A stretch of DNA of 64,000 nt from Clostridia bacterium (GTDB lineage: Bacteria; Bacillota; Clostridia; Christensenellales; Aristaeellaceae), in assembly GCA_017429265.1 (NCBI GenBank), contig JAFRPG010000005.1:1-64000 (forward strand). Direction: 5' to 3'. Positions within the stretch are counted from its first letter, which is position 1; each line of letters opens with the position of its first letter. Below are positions 51,495-60,092 of the stretch, one piece after another. The notes under the pieces are model-generated. The model ran no database searches and was not told the DNA's origin. It saw nothing but the letters and a program-made list of their open reading frames with translations. Position numbers and translations under genes: made by a program.

Positions 51495-54400
51495 TTATCC
51501 GTTGACGCGCACGGCGAGGGTCGCCTGCTCCCCGTTGATGTTCCACTCGGCGGCGGTGAAGCTGTCGTCGGCTTCGGCGCGCTCGAGGGTCACGGCGAGG
51601 GTGCCGCGGGTGATCATGTCGCGGCCGGCTTCGATCGCGGCGGCCAGCTTGTCCCCGCAGACGTAGCGGACATCGATGCGGTCGGTGACCTCGAAGCCCG
51701 CGTCCCTGCGCATGTTCTGCAGCTTGCTGATGACCTCGCGGGCAAAGCCCTCGTTGATCAGCTCGTCGGTCAGGTTGGTGTCGAGGACGACGGTGACGCC
51801 CTTGTCCTCCTGCGCCACGAAGCCGGGCTTCTGCGCGGGCTCGGTGAGTACGTCGTCGGCGGCGAGGATGACCTCCGTGTCATTCACGGGGAAGGTCACG
51901 GTCTCGCCGCGCGCAAAGGCGTCGACCACATCGTTGCCGTCCAGCTCGGTCAGCTTCTGGCGGATCGCGCCGAGGAGCTTGCCGTACTTCGGGCCGAGGG
52001 TGCGCATCTGCGGCTTGAGCGTGTAGGTGGTGAAGGCGCGGGCGTCGTCCACGAAGCGCACCTGCTTCACGTTCAGCTCGTCCTCGCACAGGGACTGATA
52101 GGCCTCGCCGAAGCGGGCGCCCTTGACGTACATGGCGGCCAGCGGCTGGCGGACCTTCAGGTTGGCCAGGGCGCGTCCCGCGCGGCCTAGCTGCACGGCC
52201 TCGAGCAGGGCGGCCATCTGCTCCTCCATGTCCGGATCGATCATCGCCTCGTCCGCGGCGGGGAAGGCGCACCAGTGCACGGATTCCTCGGCGTCCGGGA
52301 GCTTGCCGACGGCCAGATTCTGCCAGATCTCCTCCGCCATGAAGGGGATGAAGGGGGCGCAGACCTTGGCCAGGGTCAGCAGGACGTGGTAGAGTGTGGC
52401 GAAGGCGGCTTCCTTGTCGCCGGCCATGCCCTTGCCCCAGAAGCGCTCGCGGCTGCGGCGGACATACCAGTTGCTCAGGTCGTCCACAAAGGCCTCGATG
52501 CCTGCGGCGGGCTCGGTGACGCGGTAGTGCTCCAGATCGTCGTCCACCTTCTTCACCAGGGAGTTCAGGCGGGAGAGGATCCAGCGGTCCATCAGCGTCA
52601 GCCCGGTCTCGGTCAGGGGGTGCTTCGTGGGATCAAAGCCGTCGATCTCCGCATACATGGCGAAGAAGGCGTACACGTTCTGCAGGGTGGCCAGGAAGCG
52701 CATCGGGCCTTCCATGACGCCCTTGTCGGAGAAGCGGGTGGGCAGCCAGGGCGCGCTGGTGGCGTAGAAGTACCAGCGGAGGGCGTCGGCGCCGTATTTG
52801 TTCAGGGCGTCGAAGGGATCCACCACGTTGCCCAGGTGCTTGGACATCTTCTTGCCCTCGCCGTCCTGCACATGGCCGAGCACGATGCAGTTCTCGAAGG
52901 GCGCGCGGTCGAAGAGCAGGGTGGAGATGGCCTCCAGCGTGTAGAACCAGCCGCGGGTCTGGTCGATGGCCTCGGAGATGAACTGGGCCGGATAGTTGGC
53001 CTCGAAGATCTCCTTGTTCTCAAAGGGGTAGTGCCACTGGGCGAAGGGCATGGAGCCGGAGTCGTACCAGCAGTCGATGACCTCCTTCACCCGGTGCATG
53101 GCCTTCCCGCAGGTGGGGCAGGTGATCTCCACGGCGTCGATGTAGGGCCGGTGGAGCTCGATGTCGGGGCCGGGATCGGTGACCGCCATCTCGCGCAGCT
53201 CTTTGATCGAGCCGATGACGTGCAGATGGCCCGCCGGGCAGCGCCAGACCGGCAGGGGCGTGCCCCAGTAGCGCTCACGGGAGAGGCCCCAGTCGATCAC
53301 GTTCTCGAGGAAGTTGCCCATGCGGCCTTCCTTGATGTTGTCCGGCATCCAGTTGATCGTGCGGTTGTTGCGGACGAGATGGTCGCGCAGGGCCGTCATG
53401 CGGATGAACCAGGTCGGGCGGGCGTAGTACAGCAGGGGCGTGTCGCAGCGCCAGCAGAAGGGATAGTCGTGGGCGAAGGGCACGGCGGCAAAGAGCAGGC
53501 CGCGCTGCTTCAGGTCGTCCAGGATCAGCCTGTCCGCGTCCTTGACGAAGACGCCGGGCCAGTCCGTGTCCTTCGTCATACAGCCCTTCGTGTCCACCAG
53601 GCAGACGAAGGGCAGGCCGTTCTCGCGGCAGACGCGGTTGTCGTCCTCGCCGAAGGCCGGAGCGATGTGCACGATGCCGGAGCCGTCGGTCATGGTGACA
53701 TAGTTGTCCGCCACGACCTGCCAGGCGTTGGTGTTCTCCGGCAGGAGGCCGGGCTGGAAGTGGAACAGGGGCTCATACTTCAGGCCGACCAGCTCGCGCC
53801 CGGGCTTCTCCTCCAGGATTTCCACGGGCTTGTCACCGAAGACCGCGGGGATCAGCGCCTTGGCCATGATCCAGGTGTCGCCGTCCGCGGTGAACTTCGC
53901 GTAGGTGTCGTCGGGATTCACACACAGAGCCAGGTTGGAAGGCAGGGTCCAGGGGGTCGTCGTCCAGGCCAGGAGCCAGGTATTCTCTTCGCCCCTGACC
54001 CTGAAGCGCACGAATGCGGAGGTTTCCTTCACATTCTTGTAGCCCTGGGCTACCTCGTGGGAGGAAAGTGCCGTGCCGCAGCGCGGGCAGTAGGGGACGA
54101 TCTTGTGGCCCTCGTAGAGCAGGCCTTTCTCCCAGATCTGCTTCAGGCTCCACCACTCGGACTCGATGTAGGGGTTCTGATAGGTGATGTAAGGGTGCTC
54201 CATGTCCACCCAGTAGCCCACCTGGTCGGACATCTTCTCCCACTCGTGGAGGTACTTCCAGACGCTCTCCTTGCACTTGGCGATGAAGGGCTCGATGCCG
54301 TACTGCTCGATCTGCTCCTTGCCGTCGAGGCCGAGGAGTTTTTCGACCTCGAGTTCCACGGGCAGGCCGTGGGTGTCCCAGCCGGCCTTGCGGGTGACGG

Positions 54401-54632
54401 AATAGCCCTTCATGGTCTTGTAGCGCGGGAAGAGGTCCTTGATGACGCGGGTCTCGATGTGGCCGATGTGGGGCTTGCCGTTGGCCGTGGGCGGCCCGTC
54501 GTAGAAGGTCCAGGTCGGCGCGCCGTCGCGCAGGCGGAAGGAGCGGCGGACGATGTCCCTGTCCTTCCACAGCTGCATGACCTCGCGCTCCCGCTCGACG
54601 AACTTCATGTCGGTGGAAACTTTGCGGTACAT
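51495..54632 (-). CDS. ileS: Isoleucyl-tRNA synthetase
   Basis: This 1045-residue class I synthetase charges tRNA-Ile. The HIGH motif is in GKPHIGHIETRV (near 50) and the KMSKS motif is KKMSKHLGN (near 600). The editing (CP1) domain lies between, with AWTTTPWTLPSNLAL as its signature. GWDTHGLPVELEVEK and the length point to the eukaryote-like IleS2 branch rather than the E. coli-type IleS1, which is shorter and ends in a zinc finger. IleS2 enzymes are often less sensitive to mupirocin; that is family knowledge, not shown here. Expression is controlled by the upstream T-box leader. Confidence 0.97.
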   Translation of the reverse strand: MYRKVSTDMKFVEREREVMQLWKDRDIVRRSFRLRDGAPTWTFYDGPPTANGKPHIGHIETRVIKDLFPRYKTMKGYSVTRKAGWDTHGLPVELEVEKLLGLDGKEQIEQYGIEPFIAKCKESVWKYLHEWEKMSDQVGYWVDMEHPYITYQNPYIESEWWSLKQIWEKGLLYEGHKIVPYCPRCGTALSSHEVAQGYKNVKETSAFVRFRVRGEENTWLLAWTTTPWTLPSNLALCVNPDDTYAKFTADGDTWIMAKALIPAVFGDKPVEILEEKPGRELVGLKYEPLFHFQPGLLPENTNAWQVVADNYVTMTDGSGIVHIAPAFGEDDNRVCRENGLPFVCLVDTKGCMTKDTDWPGVFVKDADRLILDDLKQRGLLFAAVPFAHDYPFCWRCDTPLLYYARPTWFIRMTALRDHLVRNNRTINWMPDNIKEGRMGNFLENVIDWGLSRERYWGTPLPVWRCPAGHLHVIGSIKELREMAVTDPGPDIELHRPYIDAVEITCPTCGKAMHRVKEVIDCWYDSGSMPFAQWHYPFENKEIFEANYPAQFISEAIDQTRGWFYTLEAISTLLFDRAPFENCIVLGHVQDGEGKKMSKHLGNVVDPFDALNKYGADALRWYFYATSAPWLPTRFSDKGVMEGPMRFLATLQNVYAFFAMYAEIDGFDPTKHPLTETGLTLMDRWILSRLNSLVKKVDDDLEHYRVTEPAAGIEAFVDDLSNWYVRRSRERFWGKGMAGDKEAAFATLYHVLLTLAKVCAPFIPFMAEEIWQNLAVGKLPDAEESVHWCAFPAADEAMIDPDMEEQMAALLEAVQLGRAGRALANLKVRQPLAAMYVKGARFGEAYQSLCEDELNVKQVRFVDDARAFTTYTLKPQMRTLGPKYGKLLGAIRQKLTELDGNDVVDAFARGETVTFPVNDTEVILAADDVLTEPAQKPGFVAQEDKGVTVVLDTNLTDELINEGFAREVISKLQNMRRDAGFEVTDRIDVRYVCGDKLAAAIEAGRDMITRGTLAVTLERAEADDSFTAAEWNINGEQATLAVRVNG

Positions 54633-54664
54633 GGGGATTCAGCCTCCTTTGTCTCTGGCCGGGA

Positions 54665-54935
54665 ACAGAAAACGCCCCGGCATGCTCTGCCGGGACGGAT
54701 GTTGTCTTTGCATCCGCGGTACCACCCGCATTGACAGCCGGAGCTGTCCGCTCAACGCAGGCTCTTCTGACCTGCCCGCCCTGTATCGGGAGCGCCCGGA
54801 CTGCCCTCACGCGCACGCTTCGGGCAGTCTCACTCCGGGGTGATCTGCGCGGGGCTTTCCTCGCCGGGCTCGCACCAACCCCGGCTCGCTTGGAGGCCTC
54901 CCTCCCGCGCCGTCCCCATCACGGTGAACGTCAAG
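54665..54935 (-). ncRNA. T-box leader of ileS
   Basis: Read on the minus strand, the leader holds stem I elements (GCGAGCCGGGGTTGGTGCGA with its loop, and an AGTGAG segment), a candidate specifier ATC in GCAGATCACC, and the antiterminator bulge GGGTGGTACCGCGG (54727-54714) that pairs with the tRNA acceptor end. An intrinsic terminator follows (54697-54668). Uncharged tRNA-Ile would stabilise the antiterminator and raise ileS expression. The ATC specifier is read by eye and fits the gene. Confidence 0.92.
54668..54697 (-). terminator. T-box terminator hairpin
   Basis: On the minus strand, cgtcccggca pairs with tgccggggcg and is followed by ttttctg. It competes with the antiterminator. Confidence 0.85.
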
Positions 54936-54939
54936 GGGT

Positions 54940-54967
54940 ATTATAGCGGGTTTTGGGGAAAATGCAA
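54940..54967 (-). promoter_or_regulatory. Promoter of the T-box-ileS transcript
   Basis: On the minus strand, TTGCAT (54967-54962) and a perfect TATAAT (54945-54940) are spaced by 16 bp. Confidence 0.75.
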
Positions 54968-54981
54968 GGGGTGAATTCGGG

Positions 54982-55407
54982 TCATTCAGCGTCTTCCGCA
55001 AGCATACGGAGAAACTGTTCCGGTGTGACGACCCGCACGGGGGAGCGTCTGTAGTCCCGCTCATTCCGCGTCACAATGGAGTCCATATGTTCCCGGAGGG
55101 CCGTCTCGATCATCACGGCGTCCTCAAAATCCGCCGTATCGGAGGCGATGGCGCCGAGGACATCCGAACCGGCTGTGTCCAGCACGTCAAAGAGCTCGGC
55201 GATCCGGCTGACGATGGTTCTCGCAAGGCCGCCGTCATGGGTCAGCCGGTGGGACAGATAATAGATATCCGTCATGGACTTCGCGGTCACGCAGCCCTCA
55301 AAGCGCATGCCGGCTGCGGCCAGAAAGATCGCTTCCGCGTCCTGGGCAAACGGTTTGCGGCTCTGGATCGCGTCCAGGATCACACAGGTGTCAAGCAGCG
55401 CTTTCAT
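54982..55407 (-). CDS. PIN-domain ribonuclease toxin
   Basis: This 141-residue PIN-fold protein has the conserved acidic residues for metal-dependent RNA cleavage: Asp6 in LLDTCVILD, Asp93 and Asp96 in TADFEDAVMI, and N115/D118 in TRNERDY. The type is VapC-like; many such toxins cut tRNA or rRNA. Its start overlaps the stop of the upstream antitoxin gene by a few bases, the usual type II toxin-antitoxin arrangement. The target RNA cannot be inferred. Confidence 0.9.
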   Translation of the reverse strand: MKALLDTCVILDAIQSRKPFAQDAEAIFLAAAGMRFEGCVTAKSMTDIYYLSHRLTHDGGLARTIVSRIAELFDVLDTAGSDVLGAIASDTADFEDAVMIETALREHMDSIVTRNERDYRRSPVRVVTPEQFLRMLAEDAE

Positions 55408-55619
55408 AATTCGCTCAGCCGCTCCTCCCTGGCTTCCTCCTGCGTCATGGTGTCAGGGAGGACGCCGAACAGGGAACGGGCTACCTCAGTGCGGTTCGTG
55501 AAGGGGTTGGTCAGCTTGCTGACGATCTTGCCGTTCCTGGTGATGTAGATATCCTCCGTGGCGGAAAGCAGCAGGTATTTTCCGAGGTTCGATTTCAGCT
55601 CTGTGGCGGTGATGGACAT
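55404..55619 (-). CDS. Phd/YefM-type antitoxin
   Basis: This 71-residue protein has the Phd/YefM DNA-binding N-terminal fold (ITATELKSNLGKYLLLSATE, then DIYITRNGKIVSKLTNP) and a short acidic toxin-binding tail (TMTQEEAREERLSEL). The ATG at 55619 follows aaggaggga; an upstream ATG at 55649 precedes the ribosome site. It should neutralise the PIN toxin and repress its own operon through the direct repeats at 55667-55694. Confidence 0.92.
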   Translation of the reverse strand: MSITATELKSNLGKYLLLSATEDIYITRNGKIVSKLTNPFTNRTEVARSLFGVLPDTMTQEEAREERLSEL

Positions 55620-55651
55620 ACCGCTCCCTCCTTTCCTTCTCTGCAGCATTC

Positions 55652-55694
55652 ATGATAACCGAAACCGTACGATCTGTCAACAGAACTGTACGAT
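55652..55694 (-). promoter_or_regulatory. Promoter and probable autoregulatory operator of the toxin-antitoxin operon
   Basis: On the minus strand, a perfect TTGACA (55680-55675) and TATCAT (55657-55652) are spaced by 17 bp. Two GTACGAT direct repeats (55667-55673 and 55688-55694), 21 bp apart, flank the -35. Two helical turns between them would place two antitoxin dimers on the same face of the DNA. Confidence 0.72.
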
Positions 55695-55769
55695 TTTCTG
55701 TCTCTGTCCGTCCGATTTGGCCGGCTCCGGTGTTTCACGGAAACCGGGGATCCGGGTGCAAAATCAAAG

Positions 55770-55798
55770 TTGACAAAATCACCCGGCTATGCTATGAT
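55770..55798 (+). promoter_or_regulatory. Promoter of the Rrf2-nifS-nifU operon
   Basis: A perfect TTGACA (55770-55775) and TATGAT (55793-55798) are spaced by 17 bp, 47 bp before the start of the regulator gene. The regulator may act here on its own promoter; I could not define a site with confidence. Confidence 0.78.
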
Positions 55799-55845
55799 GG
55801 CACCGCAAACCCGATCGATTTTGTCGGAAATGGAGGGAAGGCGGC

Positions 55846-56268
55846 GTGAAGCTTTCGACAAAGGGACGCTACGGGCTGACGGCCATGCTCTATCTGGCGC
55901 GGCATGCGGACGAAGGCCCGCTGCCCCTGCGCATGATGGACGAGACCGGCATCCAGCCGGATTATCTCGAGCAGCTGCTGGCCTCCCTGCGGAAGGCCGG
56001 ACTGGTGTGCACCTCCCGCGGCGCACAGGGCGGCTACAGCCTGGCGCGGGCCCCGGAGGACATCACCGTGGGCGACGTGATCAGCGCCACCGAGGGGCCG
56101 GTCCGCTTCTGCGAGTGCGACTCGGAGGACGCCACCTGCTCCTGGCGGGAGCACTGCGACGCGCGGTCGGTCTGGGTATCCCTCTCTCAAAAGATGAATG
56201 ATCTTCTCGACAGCATCACCCTCGCGAGCGTGCTGGAGGATCTGAATAAGGAGGCTTCTGACGCATGA
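55846..56268 (+). CDS. Rrf2-family regulator, probably iron-sulfur-sensing (IscR-like)
   Basis: This 140-residue winged-helix regulator begins MKLSTKGRYGLTAMLYLA, the Rrf2 signature, with a recognition region ending VCTSRGAQGGYSLAR. The loop at 89-104 holds C89, C91, C98 and C104; C91, C98 and C104 are spaced much like the 2Fe-2S ligands of E. coli IscR. It heads an operon with nifS (4-bp overlap) and nifU, so it probably senses cluster supply and represses the operon. The CymR cysteine regulator is an alternative, but CymR lacks these cysteines. Confidence 0.9.
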   Translation: MKLSTKGRYGLTAMLYLARHADEGPLPLRMMDETGIQPDYLEQLLASLRKAGLVCTSRGAQGGYSLARAPEDITVGDVISATEGPVRFCECDSEDATCSWREHCDARSVWVSLSQKMNDLLDSITLASVLEDLNKEASDA

Positions 56269-57476
56269 ACACCATCTACCTCGACAATGCCGCAACCACG
56301 GCTGTTTCACCCGAAGTCCTCGAGACCATGCTCCCGTATTTCACGGAGCATTTCGGCAATCCCTCCAGCGTCCACGCCACGGGCCGTGACGCGAGAAAGG
56401 CCATCGAGAACGCCCGCCGCCAGGTCGCCGCGGCCATCAATGCCGCCAATCCGCAGGAGATTTATTTCACCGCCGGCGGCTCCGAGAGCGACAACTGGGC
56501 CATCAAGGGCGCGGCTTTCCAGAACCGCAAGAAGGGCAATCACATCATCACCACCGCCATCGAGCACCACGCCGTCCTGCACACCTGCAAGTGGCTGGAG
56601 CGCCAGGGCTTTGAGGTCACCTACCTGCCGGTGGACGAAAACGGCTTTGTCACCGCGGAGCAGGTGGAGCAGGCCATCACCGACAGAACGATCCTGATCA
56701 CGGTCATGGCCGCGAACAATGAGATCGGTACCCTGGAGCCCATCGCGGAGATCGGCAAAGTGGCGAAGGCGCACAAGATCCTCTTCCACACCGATGCGGT
56801 GCAGGCCGTGGGCGCGATCCCGCTCGACGTGCAGGCCATGAACATCGACATGCTCTCCATGTCCGGGCACAAGTTCCACGGGCCCAAGGGCATCGGTGCC
56901 CTCTACATCCGCCGCGGCGTGCGGATCGACACCCTGATCCACGGCGGCGCCCAGGAGCGCGGGCAGCGCGCCGGCACCGAGAACCTGGCCGGGATCGTCG
57001 GCATGGGCAAGGCCATCGAGATCGCCACGACTGACCTCGCCGCGAAGAGCGCGAAGACCGCGGCCCTGCGCGACCGGCTGATCGACGGCATCCTGGAGCG
57101 CATCCCGGACGTGCGTGTCAACGGTCCCCGCGAGCGGCGCCTCCCCAACAACTGCAATGTCTCCGTCCGCTACATCGAGGGCGAGAGCATGCTCCTGCGC
57201 CTGGACCTGGCAGGGATCGCGGCCTCCAGCGGATCGGCCTGCACCTCCGGCAGCCTGGATCCGAGCCATGTTCTGCTCGCCATCGGCCTGCCGCATGAGG
57301 TGGCTCACGGCTCCCTGCGCATGACCCTCGGCAGCGACAGCACGCAGGAGGAAGTGGACAAGGTGCTCGAGGTGCTCCCGGGCATCGTCAGCGACCTGCG
57401 CGCCATGAGCGTGCTCAACGAACGCACCAGCACCGTCACCGACGAAGTATTCTACCGCGCCCAGCCCAAGGCCTGA
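56265..57476 (+). CDS. nifS: Cysteine desulfurase
   Basis: This 403-residue PLP enzyme takes sulfur from cysteine for iron-sulfur cluster assembly. The N terminus (NTIYLDNAATTAVSPEVLET) and the PLP Lys203 in SMSGHKFHGPKG are typical. The active-site Cys326 lies in SSGSACTSGSLDPSHV, the long-loop form of the NifS/IscS group. The start overlaps the stop of the regulator gene (ATGA). It works with the NifU-type scaffold encoded 32 nt downstream. Confidence 0.96.
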   Translation: MNTIYLDNAATTAVSPEVLETMLPYFTEHFGNPSSVHATGRDARKAIENARRQVAAAINAANPQEIYFTAGGSESDNWAIKGAAFQNRKKGNHIITTAIEHHAVLHTCKWLERQGFEVTYLPVDENGFVTAEQVEQAITDRTILITVMAANNEIGTLEPIAEIGKVAKAHKILFHTDAVQAVGAIPLDVQAMNIDMLSMSGHKFHGPKGIGALYIRRGVRIDTLIHGGAQERGQRAGTENLAGIVGMGKAIEIATTDLAAKSAKTAALRDRLIDGILERIPDVRVNGPRERRLPNNCNVSVRYIEGESMLLRLDLAGIAASSGSACTSGSLDPSHVLLAIGLPHEVAHGSLRMTLGSDSTQEEVDKVLEVLPGIVSDLRAMSVLNERTSTVTDEVFYRAQPKA

Positions 57477-57508
57477 CCCGCGGGATCTGTCAGAAGGAGG
57501 AGTTCAGC

Positions 57509-57886
57509 ATGTATTCCGACAAAGTGATCGACCATTTCTCCAATCCGCGCAACGTGGGTGAGATCGCGGACGCCAGCGGCAGCGGCACGGTGGGCAACCC
57601 CAAGTGCGGCGACATCATGAAAATGGACATCAAGGTCGAGGACGGCATCATCACCGACGTGAAATTCAAGACCTTCGGCTGCGGGGCGGCGATCGCCACC
57701 TCGTCCATGGCCACCGAGATGGTGAAGGGCAAGAGCATCGACGAGGCGCTGGCGCTCACCAACCAGGCCGTGGCGGAGGCCCTCGACGGCCTGCCCCCGG
57801 TCAAGATGCACTGCTCCATGCTCGCCGAGCAGGCGATCCACGCGGCCATCGAGGATTATCAGAAAAAGCAGGCAGCCCAGGCCTGA
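57509..57886 (+). CDS. nifU: Iron-sulfur cluster scaffold protein (NifU N-terminal/IscU type)
   Basis: This 125-residue scaffold has the three ligand cysteines C33, C58 and C102 and the Asp35 of the GNPKCGDIM motif. The second Cys is in KTFGCGAAIATSS and the third in VKMHCSMLAEQAI. It receives sulfur from the NifS desulfurase encoded upstream. The ribosome site is aaggagga. The operon ends at a terminator at 57900-57940. Confidence 0.96.
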   Translation: MYSDKVIDHFSNPRNVGEIADASGSGTVGNPKCGDIMKMDIKVEDGIITDVKFKTFGCGAAIATSSMATEMVKGKSIDEALALTNQAVAEALDGLPPVKMHCSMLAEQAIHAAIEDYQKKQAAQA

Positions 57887-57899
57887 CCCTGCGGCAAAG

Positions 57900-57940
57900 G
57901 CCGGAGTCTTCAGCGGACAGCTGAACGGCTCCGGCTTTTT
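57900..57940 (+). terminator. Terminator of the Rrf2-nifS-nifU operon
   Basis: gccggag (57900-57906) pairs with ctccggc (57929-57935), with an inner ttcagc/gctgaa stem, followed by ttttt. Confidence 0.85.
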
Positions 57941-57961
57941 ACTGAAATCGGGACGGCTGTC

Positions 57962-57990
57962 TTGCAAACGGGCCGATTTCGGTGTATACT
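57962..57990 (+). promoter_or_regulatory. Promoter of mscS
   Basis: TTGCAA (57962-57967) and TATACT (57985-57990) are spaced by 17 bp. The genes for rubrerythrin and the Cys-rich protein downstream have no clear promoter of their own. Confidence 0.75.
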
Positions 57991-58033
57991 GATTCCGGTC
58001 GAACAACATCGCACAATAAAAGGAGGTCGTTTT

Positions 58034-58840
58034 ATGTCGTGGGAAAAGATCCGTGACAAGCTTTCCGAGATGCTGGCAACGGTGGGCGGCAAGGTGCTGC
58101 TGGCGATCGCGATCCTCGTGATCGGCATCATCGTGGTCAGAATCCTGATGAAGGCGCTGCGCAAGCTGAAGAGCTTTGAAAAGCTGGATCAGACCGTGAC
58201 GCGCTTCATCCTCAACTTCATCAAGTGGGGCCTCTATCTGATGGTGATCATCGCCGTCATCAGCGTCCTCGGCGTGCCGATGACCCAGGTGATCGCGGTG
58301 CTGGCCTCCGCCGGCCTGGCGGTCGGCATGGCCCTGCAGGGCGCGCTGAGCAACCTGGCGGGCGGCATCCTGCTGATGATCCTGCGTCCCTTCAAGGTGG
58401 GCGACTATGTGGACGCGGCGGGCGCGAGCGGCTTTGTCCACTCCATCAACCTCTTCTACACGGTTATCATGACCATCGACAACAAGCGTGTCACCGTGCC
58501 CAACGGCAGCCTGATGAACGCCAACGTGACCGACTATACGGCCGAACCCCAGCGCCGCGTGGACCTAGTCTTCTCCTGCGCCAAGAGCGAGAAGCCCGCG
58601 GAGATCCAGCAGTGCATCCTCGACGCGGTGGCCACCAGCAAGTTTGCCCTGCAGGATCCGGCGCCCTTCGCCCGCATCAGCGGCGGCACCAACGAGGCCA
58701 TGGAGTTCACCGTCCGCGTGTGGTGCAAGACCGAGGATTACTGGGATCTGTTCTTCGAGCTCAACCAGAGCATCGTGGAAGCCTTTGCCGCCAAGGGCGT
58801 CAAGGCGCCCGCGCTGCGCATCCTGAACGACAAGCCCTGA
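58034..58840 (+). CDS. mscS: Small-conductance mechanosensitive channel (MscS family)
   Basis: This 268-residue channel has three N-terminal transmembrane helices. The pore-lining helix TM3 shows the Gly/Ala pattern VLASAGLAVGMALQGALSNL (about 94-113). The cytoplasmic beta domain begins RPFKVGDYVDAAG and carries RVTVPNGSLMNANVTDYT, both family signatures. It opens on membrane tension to protect against osmotic downshock. The ATG at 58034 follows aaaggagg. The next gene, rubrerythrin, starts 28 nt after its stop. Confidence 0.95.
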   Translation: MSWEKIRDKLSEMLATVGGKVLLAIAILVIGIIVVRILMKALRKLKSFEKLDQTVTRFILNFIKWGLYLMVIIAVISVLGVPMTQVIAVLASAGLAVGMALQGALSNLAGGILLMILRPFKVGDYVDAAGASGFVHSINLFYTVIMTIDNKRVTVPNGSLMNANVTDYTAEPQRRVDLVFSCAKSEKPAEIQQCILDAVATSKFALQDPAPFARISGGTNEAMEFTVRVWCKTEDYWDLFFELNQSIVEAFAAKGVKAPALRILNDKP

Positions 58841-58868
58841 CTGTCAACCGACCGAATGAGGTGATCGC

Positions 58869-59411
58869 ATGAAAGAACTGAAAGGCACCAAAACCGAGCG
58901 CAACCTGATGGAAGCCTTCGCCGGCGAGAGCCAGGCCCGCAACAAGTACACCTATTTCGCCTCCAAGGCGAAGAAGGACGGCTATGTCCAGATCGCGAAG
59001 ATTTTTGAGGAGACCGCCGACAACGAGAAGGAGCACGCCAAGATCTGGTTCAAGCTTCTCGAGGGCGGCGCGGTGAAGGACACCGTCTCCAACCTGAAGG
59101 CCGCCGCGGAGGGCGAGAATTTCGAGTGGACCGACATGTATGCCCGCATGGCGAAGGAAGCCCGCGAGGAGGGCTTTGACGAGATCGCCGACAAGTTTGA
59201 GCTGGTGGGCAGGATCGAGAAGGCGCACGAGGAGCGCTACCGCAAGCTGCTGGAGAACATCGAGGGCGGTCTGGTCTTCAGCCGCGACGGCGACCGCATC
59301 TGGGAGTGCTCCAACTGCGGCCACATCGTCATCGGCCCCGAGGCGCCCGAGGTCTGCCCGGTCTGCGATCATCCGCAGAGCTACTTCATGCTGCGGGCGG
59401 AGAACTACTGA
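58869..59411 (+). CDS. Rubrerythrin
   Basis: This 180-residue protein reduces hydrogen peroxide in anaerobes. The N-terminal four-helix domain has the diiron ligands in [37 protein letters not shown] and [15 protein letters not shown] [15 protein letters not shown]. The C-terminal rubredoxin-like site has two CxxC pairs (WECSNCGHI and EVCPVCDHP). It is typical in length and complete. Its gene lies between mscS and a Cys-rich protein gene on one strand with short gaps. Confidence 0.97.
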   Translation: MKELKGTKTERNLMEAFAGESQARNKYTYFASKAKKDGYVQIAKIFEETADNEKEHAKIWFKLLEGGAVKDTVSNLKAAAEGENFEWTDMYARMAKEAREEGFDEIADKFELVGRIEKAHEERYRKLLENIEGGLVFSRDGDRIWECSNCGHIVIGPEAPEVCPVCDHPQSYFMLRAENY

Positions 59412-59424
59412 GCCGGAGAAAGCC

Positions 59425-60075
59425 ATGAGCGTTTCCTATTTCCCTTCGTGTCAGTTCACCGCCCTGCTTCCGGACGTCTCCGCGCGGATCAAGGCTTACA
59501 TGGCCTCCCGCGGCGCTGCGGTCATGGGCTGCTGCCGGAAGGATCACACCCGCTTCACCGGTACGGCGGTGACCGTCTGCCAGACCTGCCGGATCATCGT
59601 GGAGGAGAACCGTCCCGACTGCGAATGCGTGAGCCTCTGGGAGTGGCTGGACCGGGACGCGGACTTCCCGTTCCCGGATCTCGGCGGCGCGGAGATGACC
59701 GTGCAGGACTGCTACCGCGCGAAGGCGCATGACGCGGAACGCGCGGCTGTCCGAAGCCTGCTGGGCAGGATGAACGTCCGCGTGCGGGAACTCCCCGGCA
59801 CGGAGGAGGAGCGGAACTTCGACGGCGCGTGGCTCTTTCAGCCCGTGCGGCCCGGCAACCTGCAGCTGGCTCCGAAGCGCTTCAGCGAGATCGCGAAGGA
59901 CGTGCGCCTCATGCCGCCGGAGGAAGCCGGGGCCCGGCTGATGGAGTACTGCAAACGCTTTACGACGGACCGGGCGGTCTGCTACTGCAACGCCTGTCTG
60001 CGCGGACTGCGCACCGGCCTGCCGCCGGAAAAGCAGGCCTTCCACCTGGCCGAACTGCTTTTCCCCGCAACCTGA
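59425..60075 (+). CDS. Cysteine-rich protein resembling a CCG (HdrB/GlpC-type) domain
   Basis: This 216-residue soluble protein begins SYFPSCQFTALLPD and has a run like the CCG motif: Cys9, then GCC (36-37), then VCQTC (52-55). Further cysteines lie at DCEC (near 64-66), DCY (near 92) and YCNAC (near 190-194). In HdrB and GlpC, CX(n)CCX(n)CxxC motifs bind non-cubane iron-sulfur clusters and take part in thiol-disulfide electron transfer. The spacing here is shorter than in HdrB and no partner subunit is adjacent. It starts 13 nt after rubrerythrin, suggesting a redox role. The start is the ATG at 59425 after ggaga. Confidence 0.72.
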   Translation: MSVSYFPSCQFTALLPDVSARIKAYMASRGAAVMGCCRKDHTRFTGTAVTVCQTCRIIVEENRPDCECVSLWEWLDRDADFPFPDLGGAEMTVQDCYRAKAHDAERAAVRSLLGRMNVRVRELPGTEEERNFDGAWLFQPVRPGNLQLAPKRFSEIAKDVRLMPPEEAGARLMEYCKRFTTDRAVCYCNACLRGLRTGLPPEKQAFHLAELLFPAT

Positions 60076-60092
60076 AATGAACCGACCGATAC

